DNA of 9,508 bases. Source: JBGPJM01 sp041485385 (GTDB taxonomy: Bacteria; Planctomycetota; Phycisphaerae; Phycisphaerales; UBA1924). The position numbers were made by a program, and so were the translations under genes. A model generated the notes under the pieces. The model ran no database searches, had not been told where the DNA came from, and saw only the letters and a list, made by a program, of their open reading frames with translations. The stretch is from contig JBGPJM010000195.1 in NCBI GenBank assembly GCA_041485385.1, positions 1 through 9,508 on the forward strand. Direction: 5' to 3'. Shown here piece by piece: positions 1-7,940 of this stretch; within the stretch, counting starts at the first letter, position 1; every line of letters starts with the position of its first letter.

Positions 1-1545
<1,545 letters not shown>

Positions 1546-1547
1546 TG

Positions 1548-1575
1548 GGGGATGCCGGATGTCGGATGAGGGATG
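1548..1575 (+). repeat. Four tandem NNGGATG heptamers between convergent genes
   Basis: Four contiguous 7-base units read GGGGATG, CCGGATG, TCGGATG and AGGGATG. Only the first two bases of each unit vary. They begin two bases after the response-regulator stop. A more degenerate purine-rich stretch (gggacgggagatggggg) follows to about 1602. The array is non-coding in context because the two flanking genes converge on it. Confidence 0.75.
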
Positions 1576-1603
1576 GGGCTTGTGGGACGGGAGATGGGGG
1601 AAC

Positions 1604-1633
1604 GAGGACGGGAGCTGTCTCCTCAGCGTCCTC
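1604..1633. terminator. Hairpin between convergent genes, candidate bidirectional terminator
   Basis: GAGGACG (1604-1610) pairs perfectly with CGTCCTC (1627-1633). Inside it, GGAG (1611-1614) pairs with CTCC (1619-1622) around a CTGT loop, leaving TCAG as a four-base bulge. This gives 11 mostly G-C pairs in a 30-base element, in the 109-bp gap between two converging stop codons. That is where a shared terminator is expected. There is no U-tract on either strand, so it would be a non-canonical terminator or an mRNA 3'-end stabiliser. Confidence 0.55.
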
Positions 1634-1645
1634 CGCGCCTCTGCG
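1621..1645 (+). repeat. Three CCTCNGCG octamers overlapping the hairpin
   Basis: The units are CCTCAGCG (1621-1628), CCTCCGCG (1630-1637) and CCTCTGCG (1638-1645), with a single T between the first two. The tract resembles the short intergenic 'CCTCTGCG' tandem runs that I recall from several bacterial genomes, but I could not check this by search. The left part forms the 3' arm of the neighbouring hairpin. Confidence 0.6.
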
Positions 1646-1654
1646 CGAGCTCTC

Positions 1655-3151
1655 CTACTGCCCCTGCGCCAGCGAGTACCCCGGCCTGTCATCGAACGTC
1701 CGAAGCAGCTCGAAGCAACTGATCGAAAACTTCTCCGCGATCCTGTCCACCAGCGCCATGACCGGCCCGTTCCCGAAGCACCCGGGCGTGATGCCGGGCT
1801 TGAGCTCGAAGCGGCAGCGGAAGTAGTCGGTGACCTCGGTGAACACCGACCCCGTTGGCCAGACCTGGGTGCCGCGGTTGGAGATGAGCGTGAGCCGGAA
1901 GGGGGAGTCGGCGGCGATGCGGGACATGTGCTCGGCCAGCTCGAAGGGCGCGACGGGGTCGTCGATGTACACGTCGCACCCGGCGATCGTCTTGACCACC
2001 TGCGTGAAGGTGCGGAGGACCGTCTGCGCGATGGGGCGGGCGCTGCACTCGAAGGTCGGCCGGTCGTGCCCCGCCCCGGGGGGCGTGAGGTGCACGGGGA
2101 ACGTGCGGGGCGTTTTCCCCAGGCGCGCGGCGATCGCCCTGACGTAGTCCCGCGAGGAGAGCGCGGTGGCCGGCCCGGCGCCGAAGTCGCCGGTGTGGAT
2201 GCCGTCCTCCAGCGCCGTCAGCAGCGCGTTCTCGATCGCGTCGGCCTGCTTGAGCAGCCCGACGTGCCGGAGCATCATGAGGCCCGAGAGGATCAGCGCC
2301 GTCGGGTTGGCGATCCCCTTGCCCACGATATCCGGCGCCGTGCCGTGCACCGCCTCGAAGATGCTGATGTGCTTGCCGATGTTCGCCGAGGGCGCGAACC
2401 CCAGCCCGCCGATCAGCCCCGCGGCGAGGTCCGAAACGATGTCCCCCTGCAGGTTGGTGAGCACGACCATCTTGTACGTCTGCGGCCTCAGGACCAGGTT
2501 CATGCACAACGCGTCGATGATGACGTCGGCGGTCTTGATCTCGGGGAAGTCCCGGGCCACGACGCGGAAGCGCTCCAGGAACAGGCCGTCGGACATCTTC
2601 ATGATGTTGGCCTTGTGCCCGCAGTGGACGATGTCGATCCCCAGCCGCCGGGCCGTCTGGAACGCGAAGCGGTGCACCTGATCCGAGCCGGGGGCGGTGA
2701 TGAGCCGCTTGCACTGCACCGCGTCGGCCGAGAGGCGGTGCTCGATGCCGCCGTAGGTGTCCTCCATGTTCTCACGGACGATCAGGAAGTCGACCGGGAT
2801 GCCGGCGCGCGAGTAGACGGTCTGCACCCCGGGCAGCGACTGGAAGCGCCGGAGGTTGGCGAAGGCCGACCAGATCTTGCGGGCGGTGACGTTGATGGAC
2901 TTGCCGCCGCCGCCCTTGGGGGTCTCCATGGGGCCCTTGAAGAGCAGGCCGCAATCCTCGACCGTACGGATGGCCTCGTCGGTCAGGCCGCGCGTATTGC
3001 CCTGGAAGAAGACCGCGGCACCCATCTCGATGGGGACGAACTCGACGTGCTGGTTGACGCCGGCGGCCTCGAAGAGGGTGAGCGCGGCGTCCATGATCTC
3101 GGGGCCGATGCCGTCACCCCGTGCCAGGGCGATGCGGACCTTGTCGGGCAT
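1655..3151 (-). CDS. icd: Isocitrate dehydrogenase, long Rickettsia/Thermus type
   Basis: This enzyme oxidatively decarboxylates isocitrate to 2-oxoglutarate in the TCA cycle, in the cytoplasm. At 498 aa it matches the long subgroup (about 480-500 aa) with an extra C-terminal domain, not the shorter E. coli type. Visible are GDGIGPE (12-18), the isocitrate-binding segment S85-x-N87-x3-R91, R101, R126 in VREN, Y133 in EDTYGG, K180 in HKANIMK, D213, and the metal-binding GDIVSDL (236-242). The coenzyme loop HGTAPDIVGKGIANP (269-283) carries Asp-274, Ile-275 and Ala-281. E. coli NADP enzyme has Lys, Tyr and Val there, so NAD use is inferred. The C-terminal domain (about 370-498) includes ISNRGTQVWP and ends in GYSLAQGQ, an ending I recall from the Rickettsia-type enzyme. 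The start is supported by GGAG seven bases upstream and by the N-terminal beta strand. It lies 65 bp downstream of the sua5-like gene on the same strand. Confidence 0.95.
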   Translation of the reverse strand: MPDKVRIALARGDGIGPEIMDAALTLFEAAGVNQHVEFVPIEMGAAVFFQGNTRGLTDEAIRTVEDCGLLFKGPMETPKGGGGKSINVTARKIWSAFANLRRFQSLPGVQTVYSRAGIPVDFLIVRENMEDTYGGIEHRLSADAVQCKRLITAPGSDQVHRFAFQTARRLGIDIVHCGHKANIMKMSDGLFLERFRVVARDFPEIKTADVIIDALCMNLVLRPQTYKMVVLTNLQGDIVSDLAAGLIGGLGFAPSANIGKHISIFEAVHGTAPDIVGKGIANPTALILSGLMMLRHVGLLKQADAIENALLTALEDGIHTGDFGAGPATALSSRDYVRAIAARLGKTPRTFPVHLTPPGAGHDRPTFECSARPIAQTVLRTFTQVVKTIAGCDVYIDDPVAPFELAEHMSRIAADSPFRLTLISNRGTQVWPTGSVFTEVTDYFRCRFELKPGITPGCFGNGPVMALVDRIAEKFSISCFELLRTFDDRPGYSLAQGQ

Positions 3152-3158
3152 AAGGAAG

Positions 3159-3162
3159 CTCC
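3159..3162 (-). promoter_or_regulatory. Shine-Dalgarno GGAG for isocitrate dehydrogenase
   Basis: On the minus strand the sequence reads GGAG, then seven bases, then ATG. This supports the chosen start codon. The 65-bp gap upstream shows no convincing promoter: a TATCGT hexamer has no matching -35. Read-through from the upstream gene is therefore plausible. Confidence 0.65.
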
Positions 3163-3216
3163 GCTGGTGGCGATGCGAGGAGGGCCAACGATAGGCCGAT
3201 CTGGCGCGGACCCGCC

Positions 3217-4233
3217 TCAGGGATTATCGGCGCGGGCGGTGGCGCGGTTCAGCCGATCCGCGATCGCCGACCAGACGGGGCCGTCCCCCCGCCCCGGCCC
3301 ATCCTCGGGCACGCGCTCGATGAGGATCGCCGCGACGTGAAGGGCGTCGGCCTCGCGGAGCGCGGCGTAGAGGCGGGCGGCGTAGGCGTGGGCGTTCGTC
3401 GGCATCAGGATGAGCGTGTGCGGCGGCGCGACGGCGCGGGCCGTGCGGGAGATCACCACCGCCGGCCCGGCCACGGCGCCGAGCACGCCGGGCCAGTCGC
3501 GCCCGGAGAAGAGGCTCGCCGGCGTCGCCGGCGCGTAGTGGCGCGGGAGCAGGCCCGGGCCGGGAAGGGGCGCTCCCTCCGCGACGGCGGCGGGCGGACC
3601 CGACACGACCGGTCGCCCCAGCGCCCGCGCGAGCTCCTCGGCGCCGATGAGGCCCGGGCGCAGGATGCGCGCCGGCACGCCGCGACCCCCCATCAAGGAG
3701 AGCACCGTCGATTCGATGCCCCCCGCGCAGGCGCCCCCGTCCAGCACGAGCACGTCGCGCTCATCGAACGCCTCGCGGACGTGCGCGGCGGTCGTCGGCG
3801 AGACGCGCCCCGACGGGTTGGCGCTTGGCCCCACCAGAGGCCCGCCGAACTCGAAGAGCAGCGCCAGCGCCGTCGGATGGTCCGGGCAGCGCACGGCCAC
3901 CCCCCCGCTGCCCGCAGTGACGATCTCGGGGAGCGCGGGGCTACGGGCCAGGATGATCGAGAGGGGCCCCGGCCAGAAGCGCCTGGCGAGCAACTCGGCC
4001 TCGTCCGTCCACGCGCCGGCGGCGACCACTTGCCGGGCCATCTCCGGGCCGGCGACGTGGACGATCAGCGGGTTGCGTCGCGGGCGGCCCTTGAGCTCGT
4101 AGACGCGCGCGACGGCCGCCTCGCTCAGCGCATCGGCGCCCAGGCCGTAGACCGTCTCGGTCGGGAAGGCGACCACGCCCCCCTCGCGCAGGCGCCGGGC
4201 GCCCAGCCTGATCTGCTCCAGCGGCGTGGACAT
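3217..4233 (-). CDS. L-threonylcarbamoyladenylate synthase, Sua5/TsaC family
   Basis: This enzyme makes threonylcarbamoyl-AMP from threonine, bicarbonate and ATP, the first step of t6A37 modification in tRNAs reading ANN codons. It is cytoplasmic. The YrdC-fold catalytic domain (about 5-205) shows PTETVYGLG (24-32), KGRPRRNPLIVHV (48-60), RFWPGPLSIIL (85-95), GVAVRCPDHP (111-120), GPSANPSG (135-142) and GGIESTVLSL (171-180). The connector PGLLPRHYAP (226-235) and a C-terminal Rossmann-like Sua5 domain (about 240-330) make this the long Sua5 form (338 aa) and not the short TsaC form. The ATG fits the family N-terminus, but no clear Shine-Dalgarno precedes it. It starts 33 bp after the stop of the outer-membrane lipoprotein gene, so translation may depend on that transcript. 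Partner genes tsaB, tsaD and tsaE are not in the window. Confidence 0.95.
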   Translation of the reverse strand: MSTPLEQIRLGARRLREGGVVAFPTETVYGLGADALSEAAVARVYELKGRPRRNPLIVHVAGPEMARQVVAAGAWTDEAELLARRFWPGPLSIILARSPALPEIVTAGSGGVAVRCPDHPTALALLFEFGGPLVGPSANPSGRVSPTTAAHVREAFDERDVLVLDGGACAGGIESTVLSLMGGRGVPARILRPGLIGAEELARALGRPVVSGPPAAVAEGAPLPGPGLLPRHYAPATPASLFSGRDWPGVLGAVAGPAVVISRTARAVAPPHTLILMPTNAHAYAARLYAALREADALHVAAILIERVPEDGPGRGDGPVWSAIADRLNRATARADNP

Positions 4234-4266
4234 CGTGCTGATCGTTGCAGGGCCAGCGGCGCGACG

Positions 4267-6222
4267 TTATTTCGGCGCCCCATCGCCCGCGGGGGGCGCG
4301 GGCCTGGGCGCGGGCGGCGGCGGAGCGGCCAGTGCCCGCAGGCGGCGGTCCTCGTCGGTCTGGAAATCCCAGCGCGGGAAGAGCGGCCACTGCGGCGTGA
4401 CGGGCTCGACGTCGGGGACCTGGAAATCGATCTGGTTGCGCTCGAGCGCGGTGCCCATCGCCTGGTGCAGCTTCGCGATGGAGACGTTGTAGTTGGTCAG
4501 CGCCGCCACCTCCTGGCGCTCGGTCTGGGCGAGGAGCTCCTGGCGGTTGAACTCCAGGTTGAGGAACTCGGCCGTGAGGCCCTGGATGAGCTGCTTCTCG
4601 ACCAGCAGCGCCCGGAGGTTCTCGGTGGCGGCGATGCGGGCGGCGCGCGTCTGCTCGATGAGCACGTAGCCGCTCACGACGCTCCGCAGGGCGGTGTTCA
4701 CCTCGCCGGCGATGCCCTGGACGGTGTTGCGGTAGGCGATGACGGCCTGGAGCTGCTCGAGCCGCCGGACGCGCGAGTTGGCCTGCGCCTCGCGGTTGCC
4801 GATGGGCTGCTCGAACTGGAGGGAGGCGGCGTAGTCGATGAAGTCGCCGGCGGTGAGCTCGTGGTAGGCCCCGTGCGTCGAGCTGCCGAGGCCGGTGATC
4901 TGCGTCTGCAGGCGCAGGTCGAACTTGGGGAGGAGCCCGTTGTCGGCGACGATGCGCCGGATGGCGGTGTTGTCGATGGAGATGAGCGCCCGCTGCACCT
5001 CGGGGCGCTTGGTGAAGGCCGTGGCCTGCGAATCCAGCAGGCTGAACCGGATCGGCGCGTCGACCGCCTCGTCGGCGGGGAGGATCAGGATGTCCGAGCC
5101 GATGGTCAGCTCCGGGTCGTTCATGAGCTGCTTGAGGCGGTCGCTGGCCGTCGAGAGCGCCTCCTGGGCGCGGACGACGTCGGACCGGCGCGACTCGACC
5201 CTCGCGGCGGCGTCGGAGTACTGCCACTGCTTGGCGTCGACGGGCAGGCGGTTCTTGATGACGATGCGGACGGCCTCGCCGCGGTCGAGCAGCCGCTGCA
5301 GGATCTTCAGCTCGTTGTAGGCGCCGACGAGGCCCCAGTAGGCGGTCTCGACGTCGGTGACGTTCTGCAGCAGAGCGGCCTTGAGCGCCTGGATCTCGTC
5401 GCGCTCCATGTTCTTGTTCAGGCGGATCTGGGCCTGGGCGACGTCGGAGCCGAAGTTGCGCAGGAGCGGCTGGTCGAGCTGGACGACGATGTTGGTCTCG
5501 CGCGCCGGGTCGGGGCGGTTGAAGAGGTTCCTGGTGTTGACGTCGGTGTACTTGAAATCGTGCTGGACGGTGAACTGGCCGCCCGTGACCAGCCGCCGGC
5601 GGATGCCCGTCTGCAGCTCCACCACCTGGCGCTGGTCGGTGGTCACGCCGACGGTCGAGCCGCCGATCGAGGGGCTGGTGCGGGGCTCGTCGGTGTCGTT
5701 CCAGTTGAAGTTGGAGAAGAAGACCCAGTCGAACGCGGCCTGGGCGGCGACCACCTGGGCCTCGTTGATGGAGGGGGCCAGGCGGGCGAACTGCACGTTG
5801 AGGTTGTTGTTCACGCCCGTCCGCACCGCACGCTCGAGCGTGAGGCTGACCACGCGCGGCTCGGTCGCCGCCGGCGCCCCCCCGGCGCCCCCGCCGCCTT
5901 CCAGGCCCAGGAGCGACGGCCCCAGCGGCGGGGAGACGCCCCGCTGCGCGCTGGGGCCGGCCATCCCCTCCAGTTCCGCCATCACGTGCGGCTTGAGCTC
6001 CAGCGAGGAGACCCGCTCCTGGCGCGTGAGCGTGATGGGCTGCGGCGAGCGCGAAGCCTCGCGCATCTCGCGCCGGGCCGAGTCCAGGATCGACTCCCGG
6101 AGCTCCTGGTCCGATGGACGCTTGAGCGGCGAAGCGCACCCGCTGGCGGCCAGCAGCGCCCCCGGCAGGATCAACCTACAACCCAAGCGCCAGGCGGCTC
6201 GCCGAGAGAGAGAGAGATTCAT
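4267..6222 (-). CDS. TolC-like outer-membrane efflux lipoprotein
   Basis: This is probably an outer-membrane channel of the OEP/TolC family, serving a tripartite efflux or type I secretion system. The 651-aa product begins with basic residues, a hydrophobic stretch (17-27) and the lipobox ASGC (26-29), so lipidation at Cys-29 is inferred. Residues 30-120 form a variable, partly Gly/Pro-rich extension. The OEP region starts near 125 with VSLTLERAVRTGVNNNLNVQ. It contains beta-rich stretches (about 165-255 and 430-475) and long Gln/Arg/Glu-rich helices (260-370 and 480-595), the expected pattern of two OEP repeats. The tail after 595 is Pro-rich and not typical of TolC. An in-frame ATG at 6288 would put 22 residues before the signal peptide, so the ATG at 6222 is preferred. 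A promoter-like pair ends nine bases upstream, and no Shine-Dalgarno is seen. No inner-membrane pump or periplasmic adaptor gene is adjacent, so the substrate is unknown. Confidence 0.88.
   Translation of the reverse strand: MNLSLSRRAAWRLGCRLILPGALLAASGCASPLKRPSDQELRESILDSARREMREASRSPQPITLTRQERVSSLELKPHVMAELEGMAGPSAQRGVSPPLGPSLLGLEGGGGAGGAPAATEPRVVSLTLERAVRTGVNNNLNVQFARLAPSINEAQVVAAQAAFDWVFFSNFNWNDTDEPRTSPSIGGSTVGVTTDQRQVVELQTGIRRRLVTGGQFTVQHDFKYTDVNTRNLFNRPDPARETNIVVQLDQPLLRNFGSDVAQAQIRLNKNMERDEIQALKAALLQNVTDVETAYWGLVGAYNELKILQRLLDRGEAVRIVIKNRLPVDAKQWQYSDAAARVESRRSDVVRAQEALSTASDRLKQLMNDPELTIGSDILILPADEAVDAPIRFSLLDSQATAFTKRPEVQRALISIDNTAIRRIVADNGLLPKFDLRLQTQITGLGSSTHGAYHELTAGDFIDYAASLQFEQPIGNREAQANSRVRRLEQLQAVIAYRNTVQGIAGEVNTALRSVVSGYVLIEQTRAARIAATENLRALLVEKQLIQGLTAEFLNLEFNRQELLAQTERQEVAALTNYNVSIAKLHQAMGTALERNQIDFQVPDVEPVTPQWPLFPRWDFQTDEDRRLRALAAPPPPAPRPAPPAGDGAPK
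6204..6217 (-). repeat. Seven-copy CT/GA dinucleotide microsatellite in the lipoprotein start region
   Basis: The plus strand reads (GA)7. On the coding strand this gives alternating CTC and TCT codons at positions 3-6 of the lipoprotein, just after the ATG. A change of one repeat would shift the frame within the signal peptide. The copy number is modest, so this may simply be Leu-Ser coding sequence. Confidence 0.75.
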
Positions 6223-6231
6223 AAGGGCCAA

Positions 6232-6260
6232 ACGGTATTGGGCAGCACCGGATCCGTCAA
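6232..6260 (-). promoter_or_regulatory. Sigma-70-like promoter for the lipoprotein gene, possibly leaderless
   Basis: On the minus strand, TTGACG (6260-6255; five of six to consensus) is followed by a 17-base spacer and TACCGT (6237-6232; three of six, keeping TA and the final T). The -10 ends nine bases before the ATG at 6222. Transcription would therefore begin about one to three bases before the start codon, which fits the absence of a Shine-Dalgarno. The spacer holds the palindrome CGGATCCG (6249-6256). The -10 is weak, and the rest of the divergent gap shows no stronger candidate. Confidence 0.4.
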
Positions 6261-6452
6261 AGACCCGAAAGTCCCTCCCTCTTCGCATTCCCGGCCCGCC
6301 TGTTCCCCCCGGGACACCTTCGGGCTCCCTGGCGCCCCCTCCTGCCGCGGGATGCCCGAGTTGGTGCGATGACCTCCCCTTCTTCTACACCCAAGACCCG
6401 CCCCGTGCCGATGCGTACCATGTTCCCACGTTCCTGAAATGCACGGAAGCAT

Positions 6453-6457
6453 GGAGG
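6453..6457 (+). promoter_or_regulatory. Shine-Dalgarno GGAGG that fixes the start of the secreted protein
   Basis: GGAGG lies eight bases before the ATG at 6466. In-frame ATGs at 6439 and 6451 have no such site, and they would place up to nine residues before a normal signal peptide. Confidence 0.85.
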
Positions 6458-6465
6458 TTTCCACG

Positions 6466-7932
6466 ATGCGACGCTTGATCTCCCGCGCTGCGGCCCTCGT
6501 GGCCTTGATGGTTGCGGGGTTGCTGCCCTCGGCGCCCGCCACCGCCCAGGTCGACCCCGTCGAGCCGTATTTCGTCACAGTCAGCCGCGACGGCGTGCCG
6601 CTGAAGTGCCGCGACGGCTCCCCGTACTACGCCGTGAAGAATCTTTCGTCCGGACAGGTCCTCAAGGTGGACGGACAGAGCGAGGGGTGGGTGCGGGTGG
6701 AATACCCGCCAGGCCTGCTGGCCTTCGCGAGGCCCGAAGAGGTCGCGCCGGCCGACAGCGGCAAGGTCGTGAAGCTCACCAAGCCCTCGCGCCTGATGGC
6801 TGCGAACGTCGCCGGGGGCGAGCGTGGCAGCTGGTGGTACCTGCTCGACGCCGACCTGCCCGCGGGCACGTCCTTCGTGGTTGCGCAGACGCTGAAGAAC
6901 CCCGACGGCAAGGAATATGGGTACCTTGTCCCGGCGCCGAAGCAGGCGCGCGGCTACGTGAAGCGCGAGTTCGTCCGCAAGGCCACAACCGAGGAGATCG
7001 ACGCGTACAACCGCTCCGCCACCGGCTCCCCCGGCGGAGAGCCCGCCAAGCCCAAGACCGAGGCGGCCCCGACGAAGCCGGCCGAATCGAAGCCCGCCGT
7101 GCCGGCCAAGCCGGTTGCCGGTGCGCCACAGCCCACGCCAGCCAAGCCGGTCGACAAACCGGTCACCCCGCCCGCGCCGCCCCCGTCGCAGCCGCCCGCG
7201 CCGGTCACACCGACGGCGACTGTTCCACAACCGGTTCCGGGCACGCCGACAGTGGCTCCGCCGCCGCCGACGGGCACGGGCACGAACCGCCCGATCGCCA
7301 AGCTCGATGTGCTCTCTGCCCTCTACGACGAGGCCAGCAGCAAGCCCGTCGAACAGGCCGAGCTCGACACGGTGATCGCCGAGTTCCAGCGCACCATCGA
7401 CTCCCTGGGCAAGACGCCGGACGATGAGCGGCTGAGCAAGCAACTGGCGCCGCGCCTCAAGGTCCTCAAGATGCGGGCCGAGCTCCAGGCGTCGATGAAG
7501 AAGAACTCCGAGGTGACGACGTCGCTGCGGAGGCAATCCGACGAGGTCGCGGCGCAGGTCGCGGCCCTGAACAAACTCCGGCAGTACGACACGGTCGGCA
7601 AACTCGTTGGCAGCACCGTGTACGACGGGAAGCGGCTGCCGCTGATGTACCGGATCGTTTCCGCCGAGCCCACCTCGGCCCGCACGCTGGCGTACATTGC
7701 GCCCAGGTCGGCCGAGGGGCTGTCGGACAAGATCGGGCGCGTCGTCGGCGTGGCCGGTGACTCTCACTTCGACCCGTCGCTCCGCGTGAACATCATCACG
7801 CCCGTCCGCATCGACATCCTCACCGCCACCGGCGAGGTCGAGACGATCACCCCCGGCGCACCCGCCCTCGGCACGCCCCCGGCGGAGCCGAAGACGGTGC
7901 CCGACAAGGCGCCCCCGGACGAGAACAAGTAA
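6466..7932 (+). CDS. Secreted protein with SH3-like modules, Pro/Lys-rich spacer and unrecognised C-terminal domain
   Basis: The function is unknown and the protein is likely periplasmic or envelope-associated. The 488-aa product has a Sec signal peptide (MRRLISR, a hydrophobic core at about 8-20, and probable cleavage after ATA at 25-27). Residues 33-93 look like a bacterial SH3 module (VKNLSSGQVLKVDGQSEGWV, then AFARPEEV). A second SH3-like module (about 98-172) ends in GYVKREFV. SH3 modules often bind peptidoglycan, but binding here is inferred. Residues 187-275 form a Pro/Ala/Lys spacer with repeated PAKP and KPV, like the spacers of TonB-type proteins. A charged helical or coiled-coil stretch follows (about 280-372). 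A compact C-terminal domain (about 373-455) contains VGSTVYDGKRLPLMYRIVS, GRVVGVAGDSHFD and VNIITPVRIDIL, which I do not recognise. The tail is again Pro-rich. The start is set by GGAGG eight bases upstream. The gene diverges from the outer-membrane lipoprotein gene, which hints at a shared envelope role. Confidence 0.8.
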   Translation: MRRLISRAAALVALMVAGLLPSAPATAQVDPVEPYFVTVSRDGVPLKCRDGSPYYAVKNLSSGQVLKVDGQSEGWVRVEYPPGLLAFARPEEVAPADSGKVVKLTKPSRLMAANVAGGERGSWWYLLDADLPAGTSFVVAQTLKNPDGKEYGYLVPAPKQARGYVKREFVRKATTEEIDAYNRSATGSPGGEPAKPKTEAAPTKPAESKPAVPAKPVAGAPQPTPAKPVDKPVTPPAPPPSQPPAPVTPTATVPQPVPGTPTVAPPPPTGTGTNRPIAKLDVLSALYDEASSKPVEQAELDTVIAEFQRTIDSLGKTPDDERLSKQLAPRLKVLKMRAELQASMKKNSEVTTSLRRQSDEVAAQVAALNKLRQYDTVGKLVGSTVYDGKRLPLMYRIVSAEPTSARTLAYIAPRSAEGLSDKIGRVVGVAGDSHFDPSLRVNIITPVRIDILTATGEVETITPGAPALGTPPAEPKTVPDKAPPDENK

Positions 7933-7940
7933 GCGGCCGG

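Noticed and set aside
1559..3340. A plus-strand open frame of 593 codons antisense to isocitrate dehydrogenase
   Set aside because: It runs opposite a gene with strong family motifs, its product is Asp/Arg/Gly-rich low-complexity with no recognisable motif, and long antisense frames are expected at this GC content.
4234..4266. Sigma-54 -24/-12 element (TGG...TGCAAC) upstream of the sua5-like gene
   Set aside because: The required GG-N10-GC spacing is not met, and no enhancer-like repeats are visible.
6286..6288. Upstream ATG as the start of the TolC-like lipoprotein
   Set aside because: It would add 22 residues before a complete lipoprotein signal and would lie upstream of the candidate promoter.
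6289..6330. TGTTCCC/GGGACA partial inverted repeat in the divergent gap as an operator
   Set aside because: It is imperfect, short and embedded in C-rich sequence where chance symmetry is common.
3337..6372. A plus-strand open frame of 1011 codons antisense to the sua5-like and TolC-like genes
   Set aside because: It covers two well-supported minus-strand genes, has biased composition and no domain, and is best explained as a GC-driven shadow frame.
6361..6391. TTGGTG followed by TACACC as a promoter for the secreted SH3 protein gene
   Set aside because: The spacer is 19 bases and both hexamers match consensus poorly; too weak to annotate.
6431..6462. Alternative TTCC/GGAA pairings that could hide the GGAGG ribosome site
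   Set aside because: The stems are only four base pairs and do not extend, so an RNA switch is not supported.
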